From Alphaproteobacteria bacterium (GTDB taxonomy: Bacteria > Pseudomonadota > Alphaproteobacteria > Rhizobiales > Xanthobacteraceae), in assembly GCA_005884465.1 (NCBI GenBank), contig VAZH01000118.1, positions 1 to 8,938 of the forward strand: a DNA stretch of 8,938 bases, given 5' to 3'. Below the pieces are notes generated by a model, which was given only the letters and a program-made list of their open reading frames with translations, did not search any database and was not told the DNA's origin. The position numbers and the translations under genes were made by a program. This document shows, piece by piece, positions 1 to 5,995 of this stretch (its first letter is position 1; every line of letters starts with the position of its first letter).

Positions 1-132
1 CCTCGCCGCGACATCGCGGCCAAGTAATCGCACGCTTCTCGCGCCTGGGCGAGACGACCCTGAAACGGACCGGTATCTGTTCCCGGTCGCTGTCGCGCTG
101 AAGCATCATACTTCACTAGGCGCGATCCCCGA

Positions 133-151
133 GATGTTATATTGTAACGTC
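133..151. promoter_or_regulatory. Zur-like operator overlapping a -10-like hexamer
   Basis: The 19-base sequence GATGTTATATTGTAACGTC is a near-palindrome centred on base 142, with 7 of 9 base pairs symmetric. Its core, GTTA-N5-TAAC, resembles the proteobacterial Zur box (TGTTATAnTATAACA type). TATATT at 138-143 is embedded in it and could serve as a -10 box, which would place transcription start about 40 bases before the DUF2946 gene and let a bound repressor block RNA polymerase. I see no convincing -35 hexamer. Assignment to Zur rather than another Fur-family or unrelated regulator is inference from pattern memory. Confidence 0.5.
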
Positions 152-192
152 CTCACTGGTCTTCAGACCCTTCGCTTAAGGCGCGTGCCGGC

Positions 193-636
193 ATGAAATG
201 GTTCCGATCAAACGTCAGACACGGATCGCGGCTCGCGCTTTTTGCGCTCGCGATCCAGGTTCTGCTGTCGTTCGGACATTTCCACGTCAGCGGCGCGCAG
301 GCGACGCCCGCGTTGATGGACGAGAGCCAACCGGGGCTTCACGATACCGTTGGATGTGCGGCCACTTCTTTGGATGCCTGGGCCGGAGCTTCGCACGAGG
401 ACGCATTTCGCGTGGTCGGGCTAAAGACCTCCGACCATGAGTCCGACGGCCGGCCAACCGATGACTGCGCCATCTGTGCCGTCATGGCGCTGGCCAACGC
501 GCTGGTGGTGGCAACACCGTCCTATCTGCCGGGCCCTCAACCCGCTTCATCCCTGTATTTAATGACCGACGCCGAGTTCATCGCGCTGAACTCCGCCCGC
601 GTCGTTTTTCAATCTCGCGCGCCGCCCATCTCCTGA
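193..636 (+). CDS. DUF2946 family protein, membrane-anchored or exported, upstream of TonB system
   Basis: This 147-residue protein has an N-terminal basic stretch followed by a hydrophobic segment (about residues 12-30), consistent with a signal anchor or signal peptide. The hydrophobic segment runs into a His-containing GHFH (residues 28-31). A DDCAIC motif (Cys92, Cys95) leads into a second hydrophobic segment (about 96-108), and the protein ends in RAPP-type residues. The Cys-x-x-Cys plus short length and C-terminal Arg-x-Pro-Pro are what I associate with DUF2946, a family without an established function that often lies beside TonB-dependent metal uptake or copper-related genes. The ATG has AAGG 11 bases upstream. 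It precedes exbB by 147 bases on the same strand and follows the Zur-like site, so a role in metal uptake or sensing at the envelope is plausible but unproven. Confidence 0.7.
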   Translation: MKWFRSNVRHGSRLALFALAIQVLLSFGHFHVSGAQATPALMDESQPGLHDTVGCAATSLDAWAGASHEDAFRVVGLKTSDHESDGRPTDDCAICAVMALANALVVATPSYLPGPQPASSLYLMTDAEFIALNSARVVFQSRAPPIS

Positions 637-643
637 TATTGAT

Positions 644-658
644 CGCTCTGCGAGAGCG
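644..658 (+). other. Short hairpin just after the DUF2946 stop codon
   Basis: CGCTCT (644-649) and AGAGCG (653-658) form a perfect 6-bp stem with a 3-base loop, starting 8 bases after the stop codon of the DUF2946 gene. No run of T follows, so it is not a standard intrinsic terminator. It could protect or process the mRNA between this gene and exbB, or be incidental in GC-rich DNA. Confidence 0.25.
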
Positions 659-740
659 CTTCGGCATCGCGGGTTCGCAGCCCAATGCGGCCCGCACCGC
701 GGCATTTCACTCGGCATCCGGCAACAATTGCGACTGGCGG

Positions 741-768
741 ATGCATGCATCACAAATTGAATGATTCA
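741..768. promoter_or_regulatory. Two adjacent perfect palindromes in the exbB leader
   Basis: ATGCATGCAT (741-750) is a perfect 10-base palindrome. TGAATGATTCA (758-768) is a perfect inverted repeat with one central base. Together they end 15 bases before the preferred exbB start. They could be a regulator site specific to exbB-exbD-tonB. They match no iron box I can name confidently: neither the Irr/ICE motif nor a RirA IRO box with its N9 spacing. Short palindromes also arise by chance. Confidence 0.25.
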
Positions 769-783
769 CTACTGGACCGAAGT

Positions 784-1716
784 ATGAACATGTCACCATT
801 TCGAGCGACATTTGCTGTAATTTTCGCGCTGACGATGCTGTCGCTGGCATCGCCGTCATCGGCGCAGCAAAATGCGGCTCCGCTTCAGCAATCCCCCGCG
901 CTGTCGCAACCTGCACCAGTGCCAGCGCCATCGGCGGCCGTTCCTTCCGCACCAACGCCTGCCGCCTCTGACGCGACGGCAACTCCCGCCGATGGCAGCA
1001 GATCGCTGAAATCGACAACTGTCGCGCTGCGCGAGTTGTCGCCCTGGTCGATGTTTGTGTCGGCGGATATTTTGGTCAAGGCGGTCATGATCGGCCTTGC
1101 CTTTGCCTCGCTGGTGACCTGGACCATCTTCATCGCAAAAATGATCGAACTGTCGCTGATCCAGCGCAAGTTGCACGCAGCACTCGGCGCGATCAGCGAC
1201 GCAAGATCGCTGGCGGAAGCGCAGTTCGCGCTCGGCGCCAAGGGCAGCGTGTTGTCGTCGTTGTTGTCGGCGGCGATGCGCGAGGCGCGGCTGTCGGCCG
1301 GAATTTCCAGCGACGCCGGGATCAAGGAGCGGGCGGCATCGAGCTTTGCCGAGATCGTACGCGCCGAAGCGCGCCGGATCCGGCTCGGCATGGGAGTGCT
1401 CGCGACCATCGGCGCGACGTCGCCGTTTGTCGGGCTGTTCGGCACGGTGTGGGGCATCATGAACAGCTTTATCGGAATCTCGAAATCGCAGACGACCAAT
1501 CTTGCCGTCGTAGCACCTGGTATTGCCGAGGCGCTGCTCGCCACCGCGTTCGGTCTCGCCGCGGCGATCCCGGCCGTCATCATCTACAATCATTTCACGC
1601 GGATGACGAAAGGCTATCTCGAACTGGTCGGCCGGTCGTCGGGCGCGGCAGCGCGGCTGCTGTCGCGCGATCTCGATCGCACCCACGGTAGCTCGCATTC
1701 GCGCGCGGCGGAGTAG
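784..1716 (+). CDS. exbB: TonB-system energizer ExbB (MotA/TolQ/ExbB family)
   Basis: ExbB forms the inner-membrane proton channel that, with ExbD, energises TonB. The preferred ATG gives 310 residues. A signal peptide (about 1-27, ending SPSSA before QQ) is followed by a Pro/Ala-rich periplasmic stretch (about 28-80). Then come TM1 (about 95-120), a cytoplasmic loop (about 121-200), TM2 (about 201-230, with the family signature GLFGTVWGIMNSF) and TM3 (about 244-270, with APGIAEALLATAFGL). The N-terminal extension is longer than in E. coli ExbB but usual for rhizobial-type ExbB. An in-frame ATG at 685 would add 33 residues before the signal peptide and spoil it, so it is rejected; ATG 790 is also possible. 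Only a weak GGA-type ribosome site precedes 784. ExbD starts 3 bases after the stop, so the two are translationally linked. Confidence 0.95.
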   Translation: MNMSPFRATFAVIFALTMLSLASPSSAQQNAAPLQQSPALSQPAPVPAPSAAVPSAPTPAASDATATPADGSRSLKSTTVALRELSPWSMFVSADILVKAVMIGLAFASLVTWTIFIAKMIELSLIQRKLHAALGAISDARSLAEAQFALGAKGSVLSSLLSAAMREARLSAGISSDAGIKERAASSFAEIVRAEARRIRLGMGVLATIGATSPFVGLFGTVWGIMNSFIGISKSQTTNLAVVAPGIAEALLATAFGLAAAIPAVIIYNHFTRMTKGYLELVGRSSGAAARLLSRDLDRTHGSSHSRAAE

Positions 1717-1719
1717 ACC

Positions 1720-2193
1720 ATGGGTGCATCGATTGCAGATACCGAACTGGATGATGACGGCGATTTCGCGGAAACCCATGAGATCAACGTCACGCCGTTC
1801 ATCGACGTCATCCTGGTTCTTCTGATTATCTTCATGGTGGCGGCGCCGCTGTCGACCGTCGATCTTCCGATCGATCTGCCGACCTCGACCGCGACCCCGC
1901 AGAAGAAGCCGGACAAGCCGACTTATGTCAGCATCAACCCGGATCTGGCGGTGGCGATCGGAGAAACTCAGGTCAAACGCGTCGATCTGGTTCGCAGCCT
2001 CGACGCGATGGCGGACAGCAGCAAGGATCGCTTCATTTTCCTGCGGGCCGACCGCGCCGTGCCCTACGGCGAATTGATGGACGTGCTGGAGATCCTGCGC
2101 GCGGGAGGCTATTCAAAGATCAAGCTGGTGGCGCTGGAGGGCGTTCCGGAAACGTCTGCGCCGCCGCCGGCGCCTGCAAATCCCAAACCTTGA
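1720..2193 (+). CDS. exbD: TonB-system transport protein ExbD
   Basis: ExbD is the single-span partner of ExbB; its transmembrane Asp takes part in proton translocation. The 157-residue protein has a short acidic cytoplasmic N-terminus (1-21) and the hallmark INVTPFIDVILVLLIIFMV segment. The conserved Asp is residue 29, at the start of the membrane span (about 27-45). The periplasmic domain (about 50-145) ends in a Pro-rich tail. GGCGGAG lies 6 bases before the ATG and overlaps the end of exbB. The tonB gene follows within 9-18 bases, so exbB-exbD-tonB is one operon. Length and order of elements are normal for the ExbD/TolR family. TolR is the main alternative, but the adjacent TonB favours ExbD. 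Confidence 0.95.
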   Translation: MGASIADTELDDDGDFAETHEINVTPFIDVILVLLIIFMVAAPLSTVDLPIDLPTSTATPQKKPDKPTYVSINPDLAVAIGETQVKRVDLVRSLDAMADSSKDRFIFLRADRAVPYGELMDVLEILRAGGYSKIKLVALEGVPETSAPPPAPANPKP

Positions 2194-2211
2194 GCGGCTG
2201 ACTTGATCAAG

Positions 2212-3006
2212 ATGTCCGACCTCGACAGCGAGCAAGCACCTTCCCGGCGGCTGTGGATTCTCGCCGCAGTGGGTGCGCTTGCGCTTCACGTCGGTGGCGG
2301 CGCGCTCGCGGTGGCGCATTTGCAGACCGACGATCTCGACGAATCCCTCGGTGCGCCGGCGATCGAGATCGGGCTGGAATTGATGTCGCCCCGCCTTGAA
2401 GCCAGCGATCTGCCGCCGGGTCCGGACACCGATGCTTCCGTGGCTTCGCCAGCACTTGCCGAGCAGAAGGCCGAGCTCCAAGAGACCGAGCTGCCGAAGG
2501 CCGTTCCGACCGAGGCCGACGATCCCGATCGGGTGGTGACGCCGAAGGATTCCAACAAGCCCAAGGAGGAAGATTCGAAAATCGCCGCGGTACAGGCCAC
2601 TGCCTCTACGGAATCGGTTGCCGCTGAGGCGACCGCGACGCCGAGCTCGGAGGCCATCCGGAAGGGGCCGCGCTCGATCGCTCCTGCGCAGGGCATCGGT
2701 GAAAGCGCACGGCGCGCGCGCCTCACCTGGCAGAAGGAATTGATGGCTCATCTGGAGAAGCACAAACGCTATCCGGCGGCGCGCACGCAAAAGAGCGCCG
2801 AGATACTTGTCGGCTTCGCGCTGGACCGGATGGGTCATGTTCTCTCGACCAGCCTTGTCAAGGGATCCGGCGACAAGGCGTTCGACGAAGCGGCGCTGGC
2901 GATGGTGCGGCACTCCGACCCGGTCCCGCAGCCCCCGCCGCTCGTCGCCGATGAGGGACTGAGTTTTACCCTTCCGGTGATTTTCAAGGTCAAGGGCAAG
3001 AGCTAA
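2212..3006 (+). CDS. tonB: Energy transducer TonB
   Basis: TonB spans the periplasm and passes energy from ExbB/ExbD to outer-membrane receptors. From the ATG at 2212 the protein has 264 residues. A membrane anchor (about 14-36) contains His26, matching the essential transmembrane His of TonB proteins. An acidic, Pro/Glu/Lys/Ala-rich linker (about 40-160) takes the place of a strict Glu-Pro/Lys-Pro repeat. The TonB_C domain (about 170-262) has the characteristic Tyr-Pro at 187-188, a GFALDRMGHV strand and a closing LPVIFKV strand. A TTG at 2203, nine bases upstream, is an equally possible start (267 residues); neither has a strong ribosome site. As third gene of the exbB-exbD-tonB set its identity is secure, but the receptor it serves is not visible. 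Confidence 0.93.
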   Translation: MSDLDSEQAPSRRLWILAAVGALALHVGGGALAVAHLQTDDLDESLGAPAIEIGLELMSPRLEASDLPPGPDTDASVASPALAEQKAELQETELPKAVPTEADDPDRVVTPKDSNKPKEEDSKIAAVQATASTESVAAEATATPSSEAIRKGPRSIAPAQGIGESARRARLTWQKELMAHLEKHKRYPAARTQKSAEILVGFALDRMGHVLSTSLVKGSGDKAFDEAALAMVRHSDPVPQPPPLVADEGLSFTLPVIFKVKGKS

Positions 3007-3125
3007 ATGCAAACCGGGAAGTGAACGTCGCCTGCGCAACAGACCGGTCGCGGAGAGCAATTTCTTCCAAGTTTAAGTGCAGGACCTGTGATCCCATCGA
3101 GTTCGCAAAGACGCGGAGAAGCTCG

Positions 3126-3668
3126 ATGAACATAGCTTCCAGCAAATTGATTTCGGTTCTGCACGCCGAGAAGCCGGCAGCGGACCGAGCGGAAAAGTTG
3201 CAGCTTTATGGCAGGTTCATTGGGGATTGGGAGACAAAGATCATCGCCCATGCCCCCGTTGGCGCGCGCCATGAAGGTTCGGGCGAAATCCATTTCGGCT
3301 GGATTCTCGAAGGCCGGGCCATTCAGGACGTCTGGATGATCCCGCGGCTGGCTGAGCGCCCGAATGCGCCGCCTTTTCCGGTCGCCGGCAACTGGTTTGG
3401 AACGACCATCAGGGTCTACGACCCCGATATCGATGCCTGGCGTATCTATTGGATCGATCCGGCAAGAAATGTCTTTCGGCAGCAACTCGGTCGACAGCGC
3501 GGAGACGACGTCGTGCAGGAGGGCAAGACTGAGACGGGCGCGCTGTCGCGATGGAGCTTTACCAACATCACGCCCAATTCATTTCATTGGTTGGGTGAGT
3601 CATCCGCAAGCGGCGACGGCTCATGGCAATTGGTTGTGGAGGTGCTGGCGCAACGCAAACCGGCTTAG
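3126..3668 (+). CDS. Lipocalin-like (DUF1579-like) protein of unknown function
   Basis: This 180-residue protein is cytosolic by appearance: no signal peptide or membrane span is visible. It is rich in alternating beta-strand patterns. Conserved-looking blocks include the GRFIGDWE start (about 29-36), a GEIHFGWILEGRAIQDVW stretch (53-70), NWFGTTIRVYDP (89-100) and AWRIYWIDP (104-112). This arrangement of a Trp-containing first strand, a Gly-Arg turn and repeated strands recalls the DUF1579/lipocalin-like beta-barrel proteins, which bind or sense unknown ligands. No catalytic motif stands out. The start is chosen because GGAGAA at 3115-3120 lies 5 bases before this ATG; an upstream ATG at 3021 lacks a comparable site and gives an unlikely N-terminus. 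It lies 119 bases after tonB on the same strand, and a functional link to TonB is not implied. Confidence 0.75.
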   Translation: MNIASSKLISVLHAEKPAADRAEKLQLYGRFIGDWETKIIAHAPVGARHEGSGEIHFGWILEGRAIQDVWMIPRLAERPNAPPFPVAGNWFGTTIRVYDPDIDAWRIYWIDPARNVFRQQLGRQRGDDVVQEGKTETGALSRWSFTNITPNSFHWLGESSASGDGSWQLVVEVLAQRKPA

Positions 3669-3702
3669 CGCGGGCTCGCACGCGACCGAAACGGCTATGG
3701 CA

Positions 3703-4140
3703 TCACTGCAGCAGATATCTGATGCCGACATAGACGACGACAAGGCAGGCGAATATCAGGGCGACGGGAAGCCTGGGTTTCGCGTCCGGGGCGCGCGCAG
3801 GCTGCCGCTGGACGGGCTTCCGTTGGGCGGGTGGGCGTTTGAACGCGGTAACATTTCCCTTTGTCCGATCCTTCGAACGGGTGGGAAGGTCGGGCGGCGT
3901 GCCAGCCCCGCCCATTTCACCGTAATAGCTCCTGTAAATGAGATTAATGGTGGCCTCGGTAGCCTCCGGCTCCATCATCTCCTTGAGCAGCGTCTTGTAG
4001 CTCTCCAGGAAGGTCTGGGCCTCGGCGGGCAACGAGGAAGCGCCGTTCAACTTCGCCATCATTTTCCAGGTCGCAAAATCGGCACGGGCCCGGGTGTCGG
4101 CACGTCGCGCAATCAACATGTCGGCAGCTTTGATCGCCAT
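3703..4140 (-). CDS. Hypothetical protein with C-terminal membrane anchor
   Basis: I do not recognise this 145-residue protein. Residues 1-75 look helical and charged, with an acidic helix around 38-68. Residues 80-123 form a low-complexity, strongly basic and Pro-rich linker (KRPPAQRKPVQRQPARAP at 101-118). Residues about 124-143 are a single hydrophobic span ending three residues or fewer from the C-terminus. This is the layout of a tail-anchored inner-membrane protein with a cytoplasmic head. It is the last gene of the leftward set, 22 bases after the site-2-type protease, so it could be a partner or substrate of that protease; this is inference from position only. AAGG about 8 bases upstream could serve as ribosome site. 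It converges on the preceding + strand gene with a 34-base gap. Confidence 0.65.
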   Translation of the reverse strand: MAIKAADMLIARRADTRARADFATWKMMAKLNGASSLPAEAQTFLESYKTLLKEMMEPEATEATINLIYRSYYGEMGGAGTPPDLPTRSKDRTKGNVTAFKRPPAQRKPVQRQPARAPDAKPRLPVALIFACLVVVYVGIRYLLQ

Positions 4141-4162
4141 GCCCTCAGCCTTTTCGCCCTTC

Positions 4163-4906
4163 CTACCCGTTGCCCGTTACCACCAGAAGTAGCCGGATCA
4201 GGTAGCCGGTCGATGTCCGCAGTATCGCCGAGATAACATCAAGATTTAGACCGAACTGCGAACCTGCCAAGGGCAGAACGATCAGAAATCCGATCAGGAT
4301 CAGCATCCCGTAGGGTTCCAGCCGGGAAAGGGGGAGGGCGAGCCACCTCGGCAGCAACCCGACCGCGACCCGGCCGCCGTCCAGCGGAGGGATCGGAAGC
4401 ATGTTGAACACCGCAAGCACGACATTGATGACAACCGTATTTTTGAGGTTGTCGGCCACCCATTGCGCAGCACTCGCGGGAACAAGGGGGAGGAGATGAA
4501 ACGCCGCCGCCGCGAACAGAGCGAGGGCAATATTGGTAGCAGGTCCGGCCAGCGCCACCAAAACCATGCCGATCCGCGGGTTACGAAGGGCGCGAAAATT
4601 CACCGGCACCGGCTTGGCGTAGCCGAACAGAAACGGCGAATGTGCAAGCAGCAGCATCGCCGGTAACACCAGCGTGCCAAACGGGTCGATGTGCTTGAGT
4701 GGATTGAAGCTGACGCGGCCCAATTCCCAGGCCGTCTTGTCGCCGAGTTGGTGGGCCACGAAACCGTGGGCCGCCTCGTGGAATGTGATGGCGATGACGA
4801 GCGGCAAGACCCAGACCGATACGTCGTAGGGGGTGATGTTCAAAGGATGTCCTGATCGGTTCGAGTCCAGCGAGGCTACCATGTACTCATGAACGGTCGG
4901 CGCCAA
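4163..4906 (-). CDS. Site-2 protease-type intramembrane zinc metalloprotease (M50 family)
   Basis: M50 proteases cleave substrates within or near the membrane using a zinc-activated water. Counting from TTG 4906 the protein has 247 residues. The zinc-binding HEAAH (His43, Glu44, His47) lies in the first core membrane segment. The family NPLKHIDPFGT block is at 68-78, a GPATN turn at 121-125, and the second zinc site motif NMLPIPPLDGG at 168-178, with Asp176 as third zinc ligand. All catalytic residues are present. No PDZ or CBS domain is visible, so it belongs to the minimal multi-pass M50 group. TTG 4906 has a GAGG site 8-9 bases upstream; an ATG at 4882 (239 residues) is the alternative. 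It begins 10 bases after the GFA-type gene stop, giving a likely operon. The substrate is unknown. Confidence 0.88.
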   Translation of the reverse strand: MAPTVHEYMVASLDSNRSGHPLNITPYDVSVWVLPLVIAITFHEAAHGFVAHQLGDKTAWELGRVSFNPLKHIDPFGTLVLPAMLLLAHSPFLFGYAKPVPVNFRALRNPRIGMVLVALAGPATNIALALFAAAAFHLLPLVPASAAQWVADNLKNTVVINVVLAVFNMLPIPPLDGGRVAVGLLPRWLALPLSRLEPYGMLILIGFLIVLPLAGSQFGLNLDVISAILRTSTGYLIRLLLVVTGNG

Positions 4907-4916
4907 CAGGGCGCCC

Positions 4917-5306
4917 TCAGGGAGCCGTCCCCGGATATTGCGGCAGGCCGTCGTCGATCCTTACCCAATCCATTTTTTCCGTGATCCACATGTGATCGGT
5001 CGGCGCAAAAGCGTTGCGGTCATCGAACGCCGCCAGTGCAACGCCGGCAACCGCCGGCGTCCTTCGCCAGGCAAACAGGCGGGTGCCGCAGATCTTGCAG
5101 AAGATCCGGTCGAGCGCCTCCGATGAGGCATAGCGGGCTATCTCGCCTTCAACGGTCAGGGCCTTTTGGTCGAACGGCGCGCGGGCAAAGAACGGCGATC
5201 CCATCGCCTTCTGGCAATTGCGGCAATGGCAGATACGGACATTGATCGGCTCGCCCTCGCACCTGAACCGAACCGCGCCGCACAGACATCCGCCTTCCCT
5301 GATCAT
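4917..5306 (-). CDS. GFA/CENP-V family zinc protein (glutathione-dependent formaldehyde-activating enzyme-like)
   Basis: Family members are small zinc proteins; the founding member (Gfa) was reported to speed formation of S-hydroxymethylglutathione from formaldehyde and glutathione, but most paralogues have no proven substrate. The 129-residue protein shows the full cysteine pattern: Cys7-x-Cys9 in GGCLCGAVRF, Cys26-x-Cys28-x-x-Cys31 in CHCRNCQ, and Cys70-x-x-Cys73 in FCKICGTRLF. A C-terminal HMWITEKMDWVRIDDGLPQY stretch is also typical. No signal peptide is visible, so it is probably cytosolic. The ATG has GGAG 5 bases upstream. It heads the leftward operon with the M50 protease and the tail-anchored protein. 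Calling it a formaldehyde enzyme on this evidence would be an over-reach. Confidence 0.88.
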   Translation of the reverse strand: MIREGGCLCGAVRFRCEGEPINVRICHCRNCQKAMGSPFFARAPFDQKALTVEGEIARYASSEALDRIFCKICGTRLFAWRRTPAVAGVALAAFDDRNAFAPTDHMWITEKMDWVRIDDGLPQYPGTAP

Positions 5307-5440
5307 GGCATCTCCGCTGGCAGTTCCCTAAAGGCGTGGACTCATAAGCGCAGAGTCAGAAACGGATGGAGTTGCACAGGCAGGCCATCGGCGTCCACCG
5401 CCGGGTGCCGCATTCGTCCTTGCTGCCTGATCGTATTCTC

Positions 5441-5471
5441 TGTGACGTCCATCACGTTCTCGAACGAGAAC
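5441..5471. promoter_or_regulatory. CRP-like site overlapping a perfect 16-base inverted repeat
   Basis: TGTGA (5441-5445), six bases, then TCACG (5452-5456) matches the CRP/FNR-superfamily core TGTGA-N6-TCACA at 9 of 10 positions. GTTCTCG-AA-CGAGAAC (5456-5471) is a perfect inverted repeat that begins on the last base of the first site. Both lie in the divergent region between the GFA-type gene and the Asn-Gly repeat gene, ending 92 bases before the latter. Position and symmetry suggest operators controlling one or both directions. Regulator identity is inference. Confidence 0.4.
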
Positions 5472-5563
5472 AATCGGTATTGCCTCGCTCGTCGAGAGGG
5501 ACGCGGTTGCCCGAGGAGGCTCCCCAGTCGCCGACCGTAAACGCTAACGGAATGGAGAAAGCC

Positions 5564-5866
5564 ATGAAGATAAGTCTTGCCACTGCTATCGCCTTGACCA
5601 TGGCCGTCACCTCTGCTCATGCCGGCCAGGTCCCGAATGGGCTTTCCAACAACGGCCTGGCCTTGAACGGCGTAACGACGAACGGCCTCTGGGCGAACGG
5701 CCTCACGCAGAACGGCCTCTGGTCGAACGGCGTCTGGCAAAACGGCGTCTACGAGAACGGCCTGGCCTTGAAAGGCCGGACTTCGACTGGGGCTCGTCCG
5801 GAGGCCTTTGCTGGTCAGCGGGCGATCGGCTCCGCTGACCTCATTGCGATTGAGCTGCCCCGCTGA
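5564..5866 (+). CDS. Secreted Asn-Gly pentapeptide-repeat protein, function unknown
   Basis: The 100-residue precursor begins with a textbook signal peptide (1-20, cleavage after AHA), leaving about 80 mature residues. Residues 25-69 are nine perfect units of Asn-Gly-(Leu/Val)-x-x; a tenth unit at 70 has decayed to Lys-Gly-Arg. The third position is Leu in units 1, 2, 4, 5, 6 and 9 and Val in 3, 7 and 8. The fourth is Trp in 4, 6 and 7 and Tyr in 8. A non-repetitive tail (73-100) has no cysteine. The period equals that of pentapeptide-repeat beta-helices (A-D/N-L-x-x), but here Gly precedes the hydrophobic residue and Asn takes the small-residue place, so it is not canonical. The start is chosen because GGAG at 5554-5557 lies 6 bases before ATG 5564; the ATG at 5552 lies within that site. 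The ADYC-domain gene follows on the same strand. Confidence 0.85.
   Translation: MKISLATAIALTMAVTSAHAGQVPNGLSNNGLALNGVTTNGLWANGLTQNGLWSNGVWQNGVYENGLALKGRTSTGARPEAFAGQRAIGSADLIAIELPR
5636..5779 (+). repeat. In-frame 15-base tandem repeat encoding Asn-Gly units
   Basis: Ten consecutive 15-base units lie in frame, most beginning AACGGC followed by CTC, CTG or GTC. Units 2 (5651-5665) and 9 (5756-5770) are identical at DNA level over all 15 bases. In unit 10 the Asn codon has become AAA and the Leu codon CGG, ending the array. There are no indels between units, so protein-level selection on the five-residue period is likely. Confidence 0.9.
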
Positions 5867-5995
5867 CGCAGACGAATCCGCCTGTTGTTTCGCCGTGATC
5901 GGGCGCTCGGCAATGCGGGCGTCCGTCCGAAGCAGGCGACAGGGACAAGCGCTGATGGTAACATCAATTTGTTACTGGATCGCTGGGTCATTCCG

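Noticed and set aside
1..27. Possible last eight codons and TAA stop of an upstream + strand gene.
   Set aside because: Eight codons are too few to support a gene, and the ending does not look like the aromatic C-terminus of a TonB-dependent receptor.
68..88. Hairpin GACCGG/CCGGTC with a 9-base loop.
   Set aside because: No T-run follows and no gene end is established upstream, so a terminator call is not supported.
856..1779. Long - strand open frames (307 and 232 codons) opposite exbB.
   Set aside because: The + strand frame is unmistakably ExbB; the antisense products are His/Arg-rich without family motifs.
2113..3060. A 315-codon - strand frame opposite tonB.
   Set aside because: It is antisense to a secure TonB with Tyr-Pro motif and membrane anchor, and has an Arg-rich composition typical of a shadow frame.
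3364..4236. A 290-codon + strand frame spanning the end of the lipocalin-like gene and the tail-anchored gene.
   Set aside because: It overlaps two better supported genes in other frames and shows no coherent domain or ribosome site.
5456..5471. LexA box reading of the GTTC/GAAC-containing inverted repeat.
   Set aside because: Alphaproteobacterial LexA sites are direct repeats of GTTC or GAAC with a 7-base spacer; the spacing and orientation here do not fit.
5366..5563. N-terminal extension of the Asn-Gly repeat protein from ATG 5366.
   Set aside because: It would bury the signal peptide 66 residues inside the protein and read through the operator-like repeats; ATG 5564 has a well-placed GGAG.
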